Assembly: GCF_016097555.1 (NCBI RefSeq)
Contig: NC_054701.1
Location: 30,577,118-30,641,117 of the forward strand
Reading direction: 5' to 3'
DNA: 64,000 nucleotides
Source of the DNA: Gigantopelta aegis
Taxonomy: Eukaryota; Mollusca; Gastropoda; Neomphalida; Peltospiridae
A program made the position numbers and the translations under genes. This document shows, in pieces, positions 21,809-34,500 of this stretch (position 1 is the first letter of the stretch; the number at the start of each line of letters is the position of its first letter). A model generated the notes under the pieces. It saw only the letters and a program-made list of their open reading frames with translations. It did not search any database and was not told the DNA's origin.

Positions 21809-22747
21809 ATGTTCATGCTCTCTGGAGTTACCCCCCCCCCCCACCTGGGGGGACTCATAACAATGTATGGAGTCTTGTTGGAGTACCGCGTCGCATACAC
21901 CGGGTCACGGGCAACCGTGACCTTGGTGTACGGTGACCCAGTAAAGAAACCACCTAGGAGGAGAAGGAGGAGGAAGACGGACGCGCCAGGGGCGGACCGG
22001 GGGAGGTCAAAACCGGTAGCTCAACTACCGGCGGCGACTTTTCCCGTTGTACCCCCCAAGCCCAAGTCAACACCAGTGAGGCCAGCTGTTCCAGCTCTGC
22101 AGGATCCAGTTGACGACTCGCCAGTGGCGGACACGGTCTTTAACCAGGCCCTGATGGAATCGCCACCCACAACTCCGACTACTTCAACCCCCGGGATTCC
22201 AGCGATGCCACCCCCACCCAGGAAGAGTGGCGCTGTAGAGTCCCAGGCCCGTCTTGTGGTCGTTGGAAAACGAAAGGCGATTGTGTCACCAGGCGACCAA
22301 CCAGCCAAGCCAAGTCCGCCGACACAACCGCCCCCACCTACTTCATCTCCAGCGAATGACCAGCCCTCTGAACAACCTTGGTCACTGCAGGCCGGCAAGC
22401 TACCAACACGCTACGCGAGGCTGGTGAAGACCAACATTGGGGATGTCCGTCAGCTCCTTTGTGAACCGAGCCCGGAGTCGTACCAACCTCTGCCACGAAC
22501 CGAAGGAGAGTTCTCGGTGCGTAGGATTACGATAAACGATGGGCGAGGGATCTGCCTTGCCGTCCGCCGGAAGGGACTTTTCCACCAAGGGATGCTTCTC
22601 GATGAAATGGACAACCCGACCATCCACCGCGTCATCAAGACCGTTGCCGGGGAAGATTACCGTCCAATCACCGAGAGCATCGCCAAGTCCGCAAACCGGT
22701 ACGCCCTCAACCATCTGGACTCGTCCCTATTCATCGCCTCTCCGTGA
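21809..22747 (+). CDS. Unrecognised GC-rich Pro/Arg-rich ORF (312 codons)
   Basis: Longest open frame in the window. Composition stands out: GC- and CpG-rich in AT-rich surroundings. From the N-terminus: a short GVTPPP start over a poly-C run (so the true start may be Met19 at 21863), an Arg/Lys run PPRRRRRRK at about 49-57, a long Pro/Ser/Thr-rich disordered middle (about 65-195), and a more structured C-terminal part (about 200-312) with RYARLVKTNIGDVRQLL, EGEFSVRRITINDGRG, MLLDEMDNPTIHRV and SANRYALNHLDSSLF. No catalytic motif, signal peptide or membrane segment is seen, and I do not recognise the family. No clear splice sites. The dispersed repeat at 23184-23275 lies 440 bp downstream, which suggests part of a mobile element, but a lineage-specific gene is possible. 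Confidence 0.45.
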   Translation: MFMLSGVTPPPHLGGLITMYGVLLEYRVAYTGSRATVTLVYGDPVKKPPRRRRRRKTDAPGADRGRSKPVAQLPAATFPVVPPKPKSTPVRPAVPALQDPVDDSPVADTVFNQALMESPPTTPTTSTPGIPAMPPPPRKSGAVESQARLVVVGKRKAIVSPGDQPAKPSPPTQPPPPTSSPANDQPSEQPWSLQAGKLPTRYARLVKTNIGDVRQLLCEPSPESYQPLPRTEGEFSVRRITINDGRGICLAVRRKGLFHQGMLLDEMDNPTIHRVIKTVAGEDYRPITESIAKSANRYALNHLDSSLFIASP

Positions 22748-24940
22748 CGACATCCCCGCTAACAACCTTTCCTAGGACAGGTATCAACCTCTTTTTTTGG
22801 GGTAGTTAGACTTTAAACGTTTTGGAAGCAGTTCAAAATTCTTATGTTTATTTTTTTATAAGTAGTCTAACGCATTTTACTTTGGCGCCCGTTCAATTGC
22901 TCAAAATCACCTTAAAAACCTTTTGGCTGAGCAGTCTTAACTATTTTGGGTTAAATTTTAGAGTCCGGACATGTTTTGGATGCAGTTACTCTTTGTAGAC
23001 TTAGGTAAAATACAGGCTTCACCGAGGAATCGAAATTCAGCCAATCAGAGCACGGCTCCCACTCGGTGTACTTCAAGTTTACGAAGTGTCTGCTATTTGG
23101 TCCGCGTTCGCGTTGACCTTACTAAATGGCTTTCTTCCAAATTCCGCCCACCTCAAACTTACCCCCCCCCCCCCCCCCTGCTCCGGAGTTAGTCACTGGC
23201 GAAGTCAGAGGCTAAATCCGTGGTGGGCGTGCCTGAACCTTCGTGGATAGGGGCACGTAAAATGAGTTGCCCGTTGCAGTAGGCCTATCGGCTATCGAAT
23301 CCAGAGCATGTTAAGATGGCTATTTTCCCGGTAGCCTATAGGCCCATGCACCTTGTAGCGGCTATGTAAATTAATAATTCATCTGTAGAACAATATTACA
23401 AATGTAACACATGGCTTTGGAGACCGGGTCATCACTTTGGAGACACCATCCACAAGTCTATAAAGTCCAACATCTATTGTGTCAACAACCACATTAGCTT
23501 AAAGCTGGGAATCCATTGCGCATGATGCGTATTACGTACTGCGTGTTGACAGTTTCCATGTAGGCGTATATTCATGTGGGTGAAGCTTGTTTGTTCTTTT
23601 GGAGGAAGACTACGAAAATAAATCTAAGTCATTATCTACTCTTTTTTTAACATTACACATAATAAAAATGTAAAATACTTGGAATTATTATTATATAACA
23701 CAAGTAACATAAAACATATAATATAATATATGTGGGGCGGTTGCGTGATTTTTTTTATGACACCTACACTGAGGCAACAGTATTCCAAAGTATACTAAAA
23801 TGCATGATACTTACGCAGTCAATAATGTTAGTTGGATGGGGTTGTGGGTTTTTTTAGCGTGTCTATAATATATATATTTTCCTTTTGCAATGAAGTCATG
23901 CCTGATTTTCCTACTTCCAGTGTCCGTATTGTCTGCGTGATGCGTACTGAAACGAGGAGTTCAAGAATTAACACAATACGCATTACGCACTGCGCTTCAA
24001 TTGATTTCTATATAAATTGTAACACAGTTGTCTACGCACTACGCACACATGGATTACTACCTTTACGTATGTAGTGCACTCGAAATAAATCACTACACCA
24101 GAAAGTTCCAATGTAATACGCTTCATACAACGTAAATATCTTTGACTAAAATGCTGAAAACCAGTTAATAATATGGACGTGAAAGTGGCATGGTGTTTTG
24201 ATGACGAAACGTGGTAAATCAATGTGTAACATTCAACAAAATCATTGTATTTAAATTAAGAGTTGGTCAAATACATAACCATATAGTGTCAACATTATTT
24301 TTGTGAAAATAATGTCATTACCATCTTAACCATAAACGTTTCGGTTGCGCATATGGAGTTGAGGCCAGTTTGGAGTTTGGAATTGATATTTTTAATTTTT
24401 GTTTAGAACTAAGAAAGGAACGTCATAATTTCTTACTTGGTCCTAACATCAGACAATCGAAATAAGTTGTTGTTGCCTGTATAATTATGTGGATATTGTT
24501 TAACATTCATGAATTAAAAATTATTAGAACAGTATCGTGCATTTTTCATGCAAATATTTAAATAAGAACCATTGTCATTGATGCCCCAAATACGGTCAGT
24601 GTTCTGTCAAAAACCAAAATATTCCACATTTTTTAGTTGCACTATGCAGGGATGAGAATTTTACACCACTTTTGATCTCTTGAATTATCTAAAACTGATG
24701 TTAAAGTAAGCTGTCAGTAAAAAGTATAGTTTTTTTCCAAATAATTAAAAGTTAAACATATATCGTCAATGTCCCTGACTGTTCAGTTTGTTTTCTTGCT
24801 CACGGTTCGGTTAAACAACATCTGATTTGTTATTGTCTGCCATTACATTTACTAAATCGTTTTTTGTTTATTTCTTAAAATTACCGATATTGGGTCCACT
24901 TGACTAGTATAAATTGGAGGAAATTGAATTAACATTAGGT
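22748..24940. other. Intergenic, no gene seen
   Basis: Contains a C-run at 23161-23178, the dispersed repeat at 23184-23275, and a stretch with recurring TGCGTATTACG / TACGCATTACGCACTGCG words (23515-24060) that may be a decayed DNA element. Nothing coding. Confidence 0.5.
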
Positions 24941-24952
24941 GTATATCACATG

Positions 24953-26253
24953 CTTTCCAGACAGTTCGTCCACTGGACAATTCGTCCACCGAACGATTCG
25001 TCCACTCACCTCGGACAATTCGTCCACTCGACTGCATTTTTTTCAAACATATTAATAGTTATTTCTTTGACATGGTAATCGTTTCTTAACATTATTTTGT
25101 GGTATACTATAACCAAAAAAGTAAAATAGAGTTAGAATTCAACATTACTATCCAGTTTTTATTAACTGTTTGTATTCATTATCATGCGGATGATTCGTCC
25201 ACGGACGATTCGTCCACTCGCTCGTACAAGATGTGGTAAATAGGTATTGCAAGCCTTCGCGTCGGAAGACTTTATTACCCCCCGCCCCCCCCTCCCGTCA
25301 TGTTCTCCTTCAATGGCGTAAATTCTATCCACTGTACCCTCCCTCGTCACGTTATCCCCATATGCCTAATAACCTCGAAATAAAATTAAAACTGGTTGTC
25401 TTCTATTCCAATTTAATTAAATGTACATTAAAAAACAATTCAACAAAACAACAAATGTCATTCAAAAGTTAACATATTTGACAGTAGTAGAAATGCACAA
25501 GCGAATGTTTTTGGTCAATTAAATCAGTGTAGAATCAATGAATGGTATTTCGTCGTTGTTAACTGCACAAATCACTGTAGGAGATTATCCATTCAGATAT
25601 CACTGGAAGAGAAACGTCCAACAGTCAGCCGACTAATGAATGGATAATCTCGTAACAGCACGAATCAATTCTTTGGCAGTAATTTCGTCATTGGTATAGC
25701 GTCTCCAAATGGCAAAGAATTCTCCCTGCCGGGTCCTATGCTTCAGCCGTTGCATCTGTCCATACACCCCTGAGCGTGCTGTGACCTCACCATGGTGCAG
25801 GGGTGTAACATTCTCTTTGAGAATGGCCAATACAGCACATATTGTACTAAAAACATCCTACGACATGTAGCGTGAAAGGTGTACATTATAGAAACAAACA
25901 ATAACCGAATAAATAGAAACACCAAAGAATTATGTCTGCAGAGCATTGTTACAAAAACATCTACCAAGCGTAATCTAATGCAATATCATTTATTTTCACC
26001 TTTGTAAATTTATGACACAGCAAAAAAAATACGGGGTAAAATATATCATATTATATATATATATAATTTATTTAGCCCCCACGTACATGCAGTACACATT
26101 ATTTAGGCCGTGGACGAAATGTACTGGGGAAATAAAAACCCAGTGGACGAATCGTCCGGAACTGATTTTGTGTAGTGGACGAATCATCTCGAGTTCCTCG
26201 GTGGACAAATTTTCAGTGGACGAATTGTCCAGTGGACGAATCGACTGCATCCC
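24953..26253. mobile_element. 1.3-kb inverted-repeat transposon with iterated GTCCAC motifs
   Basis: Both ends carry many copies of ATTCGTCCAC, facing inward at the left (24958-25035, 25188-25222) and inverted at the right (26110-26243). The end block TTCGTCCACTGGACAATTCG is shared by both termini. A 9-bp direct repeat TATCACATG flanks the element (24944-24952 and 26254-26262), as for Mutator-like or hAT elements. The interior holds the repeat also seen at 10226-10330 and a 65-codon minus-strand ORF (25633-25830) of unknown nature. No transposase. Confidence 0.75.
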
Positions 26254-26262
26254 TATCACATG

Positions 26263-28084
26263 ACCTTACATGCATCAGATCAACAAATTATTTAATTTTT
26301 ATGATTTCTAAGGTTCCTGTTGTTATAATTTATAATTTATTTTCAGTTATTATATTCTATCTGCAAACAGTAAGCTACATTTTTGTGCCTCTACTGTAGT
26401 GAATAGTAGACATAATCTATTCATAACAATTGTAAATAATTTTGAGTATATAAATTGTGTTTTAAAATTAAGAATCTATTCATTAGAAAATTGATATTTT
26501 ACAAACTATTCACTGGTATGAACATAATGCCTATCAGTATTGACATCAAGTGTTAGCGATGGATGTTTGTAAAATGCAGACCGGACCAGAACACTTGAGA
26601 AACTAAATTTTTCCTTTTTAAAAAATATTTTAAAAAACTGTTCGTCAACTGTGCATAGTTAAGAAACATATTTTATCATGTTGTGACATTAAAAATTAAA
26701 AGAGACAAACCATGCATGCGCAGAAAGGTTATTTTTCTAAACACATGTGCCTGAACGCAGTTAGAAACTGCCACCCTTTCCCGCTTACTGTATGGTGTTA
26801 CACTTTTGTTTACTATCTAGAATGGATTCGTTTTATGTCCATGTTGTTAATTGTTTTCGTTAATGATAGGAATATATTTTATCTTATGTACCATAACTAA
26901 AAAAAATTTAATATTCTTTCCGTAAATATCTTGTTTGTGATGTTGATGGTACATACATGTACGTCGTTAGTGACAATCTAATTATAGTATTAGTTGACAT
27001 TGAACATACTAAACTTTATGGTTATAACTTTAATCATGTCATGGATTTGCAGATTTTTAGTCAGCATAAGGTTTTATATTCACTGTGTGTGTGTTCCCTA
27101 GTGCATTTGGTGCCACAACTATTACCTAGTGGATTTTTTGTAAATATTTTATATCTTCCTATTGGTACATCACTTGATGTAAATGATAAGAGTGTAGCAT
27201 TTTAGTAATATGTAGGTTTATACTAAAGTGCTACTTGACAGAATATACCAAAGACTGTAATGGAATTACAGCCCTATTGTATCAGAATTACAAAATGTTG
27301 ACAGCTATGATTTTACTAAGGTGTATCATAAAATATTGTTTGTTTCCGGTTACCCGACCGACCCTAATTTGAACCTGCTGACCCTAAAACTTTTTTTGTA
27401 TATCCAAAAATGTTTTTTTAATATAACAACGATTTCCACGAAAACATTCCAAAACTATCACAAGCACTAATTTGGTGTCATTTAGGGGATAACCCTACTG
27501 TGTTTTCCGATTTGCGGATGTATATCGGTGGTTTTACTGTCGCAAATTTAGTTTTATTGGCGACCCGTTAGCCACGAAATGTTTTCTTCTAACAATTGAT
27601 TGATGTAGTTACTTCCCTTCAAATTGAAGTTCGGTAACTTTTGTGAGATATCGGGCGAAGAGTCAGAAAATTGTTTTTACGAATATATGCGATCTTTTCC
27701 GATTTACTCTACATCTAGCATAGCGAGGTGTTCCGATTAATAATAATAATAATAACTATATTTAATGATTTACTCCAGCGACAAACTGGCCTTGTAGAAA
27801 TTTAGTGACCTGATGATAAACTAGGGGAGGGAATGTTTACTGATACTGATGGAGGTTACTGCCAAATCAAATGATTAAAATTGAAGTAGAGTCCATGGAC
27901 CGTATTAAATCATTGTTTATGGACTTCATTTAAATAACCGTCTCCGCACTGAACACTGTGTAATAAACATGGCCATGAAAAAAGTTCTTAATTAATATTT
28001 TTATTTTTATTTTCTTCTTAGTGTAACCTGACAGTATAAATAATACATGGAAATTACTTTGGTTGAGACGAAGAACCGAGTTAT
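26263..28084. other. XPOT upstream region
   Basis: AT-rich, no coding signal. A low-copy repeat at 27484-27545 (GGATAACCCTACTGTG, GATTTGCGGATGTA) recurs in XPOT intron 7 at 35011-35075. A possible splice acceptor TTTTCTTCTTAG at 28009-28020 hints at an untranslated first exon farther left, but no promoter was identified. Confidence 0.4.
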
Positions 28085-28530
28085 ATGGATGACTTAGCAT
28101 TACAGGGATTGTCCTCCTCATGTGGACTTGGCCAGACTAGGGTAAGTTTTAGCTTTCTACTAACTTTAGTACCAAATTGTGTATTAAACTTCAAAAATTG
28201 CAGAAATCAACAGTTATTTTCTAAAAAACGTCAATTATTGCATGAAATTATTTCGCCAAATTAAAATAAAATTCGCAATTGGCAAATTTGGTGAGTGCCA
28301 GAGCTAGCTCTGTTAATAAACTGGTGTGTTAGGAATTGTACCGTTTTCCAGTTGTAAATGGGAGAATACAGGGATTCTAGATTATGGTAGCCTCACTCCC
28401 ATGGCTAGTGATATTCAGTGTTGGGCTAGTAAATAACTACTATTGCCATGCCCAACGGCTAGTGAAAAAAAGGTCAAAATGCTGCATTTGAGTTTATTTT
28501 GTAAATATCAGTATCCTGCTACCCCTCACC

Positions 28531-28561
<31 letters not shown>

Positions 28562-31500
28562 ATCTAAGGGTTTTTAAGATCTATATCCCTCCTTAGGTGA
28601 CGTATCTAATTATTACTATTAGTAAAATTGTATTTACTTAAAATAGAGCTAGTGAATTTTTAATTGTGGCCAGTAAATGTTTTTAATCAATGATCCCATG
28701 GCTAATGAATTGTTATAAAAATTCTAGAAGCCATGGAGAATATTAAAATGTTTGTGTCTGTTCTAACTTGTTAATAATTAAAGATATCCAGCACTGTTTA
28801 TTAAATGTGTATATCATGTGCAGATTTTACTTCACTCCTTTAATAAAATTTTGTTTGCTCAATAAAATATATCATAAAGAAAATTATGTTTCATCATTCA
28901 AAATGGACTGCTTTGACTGAAAATACCTTATTTTTGTTTATTGTAGGCTGTTGAGTACTTTGAACAGCTCAAAATATCACCAGATGGTTGGAAATTATGT
29001 GCTCAAGCTTTTACAAGTGGAGTGTACCATGGGTAATATATATATTTATTTAAGTACGGTAGTAATTTTTTTTCTTTAGTTTATATCCTTCAACTATGAA
29101 TTAGTGTATGGATTTGTAATTTAAATTACGTTACCTCATGTATTTTTTACAAATCCTTGTACAATGGGTATAAAGTAAGTCTGGATAAGTTATTTAATAT
29201 TACAATAATACATACAAAATTCAGATGATTTGTGCTACAGCTTTCAGTATTATTTAATTAGTTTAGTAAAAGACTGAAAATCTTCACAGAATAGCTTGAC
29301 TTTCAGACATCACTTTAACTAATCTAAAGAAAGATAGGTACTACTGTACAACTCTTTTTAATCATAGTAAAGAATCAGGACTGATAACATGCCTGTTCAA
29401 ATTCTGTAGTGTCAGGATAATTTGTGACATCGTTGACATGTGACTTTTCACTGAAATGTGTCACTGGTATTTTTAAGATACATGTATTTTGTAGCAGATA
29501 TTTTTAACTACATAAATGTACTTTGATTAATAAGAATATACAGTAGAATCCTGTTGGCTCGAACCCTGTCGGTGCTTGCGAAAGTGTTTGACCCATCGGG
29601 TAGTTCGACCAATCTGATTAAAATTAGTTCTACTGGGTCTGCCAGTACATCTAACAGCATTGCATGGACTCCCATGTCCAGGTGACATTCCATCTATAAA
29701 TAACAATTTAAATATCGACCAATTACATTTCGCCTTTTATAGCGTTATTCGGAAGCATGCAAATTCTAAAAATATCGGGTGAGACTATTTATGCAATAGG
29801 CGAACTTTCAACATTGAAAAAAAACCGGTGGAAAAGTGCAGTAATAAACTCTGGATTGTATACTAGTATATACAGATTTTATGGCTATAACATTACGGTT
29901 TTTTTTTCTTGAAACAAATTTTATATAAAATTTTATATTGAAATTAGTTTCCGGCATACTTCGTAATTCACCCGAATCATTTCGTATACCGTCGGCACAA
30001 TCCCGAATTGTTTTCAAATTCTTTTGAAATCACTGGCATGATTTTGCAAGTAAGGTTTTGATTGGTCGAATGAAAGGTCAACTGGACATGAGCTCCAACG
30101 GGCTGCTGTTAGATCCACATGTAATAGTGGAGCTAATTTTAATTAGATTGGTAGTTCGACCTAACCACTCGGTTAACATTGCGTAACTATAACTTCGTGT
30201 AAGTGTAACTCGTTATGTCATTTTTGGTTCAAGCATTGCGGTGTGTTCGACCCTCCTGAGTTCAACCCAGTGAGATTCTACTGTATATTCTAAAGTTACT
30301 TATGTACAGTAATATGTTTGAGGTCTGTTTTAAAATTAAAATAATCTCATGAATTAAAATGCATCTCTTGAAAGTACATGATTGTAATGAATTTTGCTTT
30401 AATTTTTAGAGATGATCACATCGAGTTCTTCTTTCTTCAAGTGGTGGAACACTACCTTAAGACAAGGTTTGTATTCATTTATCATACACTGGCTACTGAT
30501 TTTTAAGCCATCTTAGCACTAAGATATTGTAAAACCTTTGTAAGCTCTGACGTCACTGGATAAAGTGGATTTTCAAACATATATGAATGCCTCTTTACAA
30601 ACTTAGTTGACCAACTACGGCAATTTATGTGTTTTTAGATTTCTCCCTCTATAGTCTTTCCCAGCATTCATGAACATTGTTTTTTGAAAATAATTTCAGT
30701 TTCATTTGACAAAAGAAGTGTTTTGGAAATAACAAAACCCCCACTATTTTTGTGTGCAATTTGAAAAACAATCAGATCAGAAATAAATAGATTGTAGTGT
30801 ATACCATAGTAAGAAAACAATGTTTACTGCTGGTAAAGACCATAGTATAACCATACAAAGAATCTCATTTGATTATACTCTGGACACATGATGTTTTATA
30901 GTTTTTTCCCAAGAAATTTGGCAAGGCATGGTAGACAAAACACTTTGAGGGCAATTTTGACCATTTTCAGGGTACCTTTTTTTACATTAAAGATAAAAAC
31001 AATAATTGAAATAAATGTAATTAATGTTCTTGCTTTAATAAATGAATGGCAAAATATATAACAGAGATATTTTTATTAATTAATAATACATTTTTTGTGT
31101 GTTTTATCAAGGCAATTTTAGAATTAATTATTGAAAAAGGCTTTTTTAATCTCAGTGCAGCATGGTACTGATTAAGGCAATATGGTGCTAGTGAGGCATG
31201 GTGCTGCACCATGCTGAAACAAGCTATGGAAAACACTATTTTAAGTGTCAACACATAGTTCACCAAAACATAATTAATGATACAAAATTAATAAAAACTT
31301 TTAAATTTACAATGTACAGTATTTACGAGACCAAATTAATTTCATAAATATAAGTTGGGTGGGAGGTACATGTACCTTAGTAATAGAGTGATTGGTTTTT
31401 AGATTGATTGTCCTTAGTGAATCTGTTGAGGTTTTCAAATCGCATGCTCCACAATATTGTGGTATATGCTGAGCTGTCTGTCTATTCAGTTGAAGTAACC

Positions 31501-34500
31501 TGTGTGATGGTAGTGAGACTTCTGTCACTGTCTAGACCAAGTGATGTAATAACCATATTTGAGAATGTGCTACGGTGGTGTTAAACTATTCTTTCTTTCC
31601 TAAATAATATATATTCGCCTTGGAACAAAAATAGAAAAATTAAAAGTAAAATGTTTTTGTCTCTTCTTCCTAATAGGCCATTCGGCTATTTCTCGTTCCA
31701 ACCTGTGCACCACGACTGGCATATCAAAGGCTGTGGTATGTGCTATCCTGTTTGTGGGATGGTGCATATAAAAGATCCCTTGCTACATTAGGAAAAATGT
31801 AGCGGGTTTTCTCTGATAATTACATGTCAGAATGACCAAATATTTGACATCCAATAGCCGATGATTAGTTAATCAATGTGCTCCAGTGATATCGTTAAAC
31901 AAAACAAACTTCTCCCAAGTATTTAATAAAAATTTGACTGTTGTGTTACCTATGAAGAATATTTTATCTTAATATTTTAGCTACCCACATTCGAGCAATG
32001 AGGACCATTCGAACATTAAAACCCTGGTGATGGCTTGTCTACAGCTGGAGGTAGGTGTTTAACAAACTTACAAGTCCTAAGCCTTCATTTTGTGAAATGT
32101 TTTTAAGATTTGTACAAGAAAAGATTTGTTTATCTCAGTTTGCGGGTTATTAGTCCCCGACCGTTCCAATCAGAGGAAACTATAGGATTTGTCTCAGTTC
32201 TTCTGTCCATCCGTCTGTCTGTCTATCCAACATATAATTTTTCAGACATTTTTTTCCAGCAGTGCCTCAAGATAAGGAGCTGATATTCTGTATATCATCT
32301 ACAGTTAACTTTTATGGCGATTTACTAATTTTTGACAGGGTTATTCCCCTTGAACTTAGGTGATACAAAACATTTGTTGGCACCGGCCTCGGTGACGCAG
32401 TGGTTAAGCCATCAGACTACAGGCTGGTAGGTACAGGGTTCGCAGCCCCTTACCGGCTCCAACCTTAAGGCAAGTTCTTAAGGGCTCAGTGGGTAGGTGT
32501 AAGACCACTACACCCTCTTCTCTTTCACTAACCACTAACCCACTGTCCAGACAGTCCAGATAGCTGAGGTGTGTGCCTAGGACAGCGTGCTTGAACCTTA
32601 AGTGGATATAAGCATGAATATAAGTTGAAATGAAAAAATGAATTTGTTGGGCTCATTAGGGGACGTAATTATATTGCTTTAGCAGTACTCTCAAAATGCT
32701 TGTTTCTTTTAGGCTTCATTAACTAATTTGCTGGTTTTTATATTTTCTATATTAATACAATTTAATTTTGTTGTAGAACTTTTATCAGTCTATTATTTAC
32801 CATTATTTACTTTAGTAAAATGTTTTATCAATCTATTCATTTCTACTATTACCAAACAAAATTAACCAGGAATATACTAACAAAATATTTTCTTCAAATA
32901 TTTTTCAGGGCAGTGAGGTCAGCAGTAACAAAAGCTTTATTCGGAATAAGGTTGCACAGATTGTCTCCCTTGCATTTATTGTCGACTACCCATACAGATG
33001 GTCTTCATTCTTCTCGGACGTCCTGTCGACCTTGAACCTCGGTCCCACTCGCCGTCGATATGTATCTGCGTATTCTCCTGGCTATCGACGAAGAAGTGGT
33101 GGATCGGGAAATTGTTCACTCTCCAGAAGTAGGTTTCTATTACAAGCAAAGTGGGACGTAGCCTAGAGGGAAAGCGCTCGCTTGATGCACATTCGGTTTC
33201 ATATCAGTCCCCGTCGGTGGGCCCTTTGGGCTATTTCTCGTTACAGCCAGTGCACAATGACTGGTATATCAAAGGCCATGGTATGTGCTGTCCTGTCTGG
33301 GATGGTGCATATAAAAGATCCCTAATGGAAAATATAGCGGGCTTCCTGTCTAAGACTTTTTGTCAAAATTACCAAATGTTTGACATCCAATAGCTGATGA
33401 TTAATAAATCAATGTGTTCTAGTGGTGTTATTAAACAAAACAACCCTTTGAATACAGATCAGTAAAAAAGTTTTAAAAAACCAACCAATGTGACACTAGT
33501 ATATATTTTAAAATCTTTTTTAACTTTTATTATGAAAATATGATTGTTAGGCATTGACTAACTGGACCCTATTTTACTGTACCATGATTCTATTTTACTG
33601 TCCCACCCCAACAGTGTATTTATATGTGTAGCATATTAATTCATTGTTTGTGATTTTGCTAGTGTTTGTTCTTTGTAGGAAAGCCGACGCAATACCCTTA
33701 TTAAGGATGCAATGAGAGATAACTGTGTGTCACAGCTGGCGGACTCTTGGCATCAGATCATGGTAAGTTCACCTCTTGTTAAATCTATGTAGTTTACCCT
33801 CTCATCCAGATCAGAGCTATTGTTTTACATTACACAAAGTATAGGGATTTTTTATACATCCGTCTTATGATGGGTCATATTATGTTATGGCGTTGTACGT
33901 CCATCCATATGTCTGTCTGTTCACTGTAACTTACTTTTCACTGTCTAGTGCACATAACAGCAAATCCTTGTCCGGACCATGTCTTGCATACTTGACCATC
34001 AAACCTCACATGTAGGAACAACCTGGAATGGCGGTGTGTCACATACTATTACTAGGTCACTGTGACCTACTTTTCACGGTCTTCTGCACATAACAGTAAA
34101 TCCTTGTCAGTACCATATCATGCATACAGATGCATACAGGACCATCAAACCTCACATGTAGGAAGAACTTGGTATGGTGGTGTGTCACATATAATTACTA
34201 GGTCTCTGTGATACAAATAAATCAGATAATTTGTCTATATTCTGAACATGATTTTCCGTCAAACTCTTGATGGGTGTGTCATGTACCTCACCGGTACTCT
34301 TGTTTTTATTAACAATGGGAATTGTCAACTTGATAAATGCACTGTAACCTATAGGTTACCAGGCCTGTATTTTATGGTAACCACAAACTATGCTTATTTT
34401 GATGCCTCTCTGTCCCCCAGAATATGAGTTACACACACATACATCTTTTTACTAGTGGTTTGAATGAATTAATAGTAGAACTTGAATATCTTAATCATTA

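Noticed and set aside
22021-22714. Minus-strand ORFs of 125 and 104 codons opposite the Pro/Arg-rich ORF
   Set aside because: They arise from the GC-rich composition; the plus frame is longer and has a more protein-like end.
28009-28084. XPOT 5' untranslated exon boundary
   Set aside because: A plausible acceptor only; without RNA data the leader structure was not annotated.
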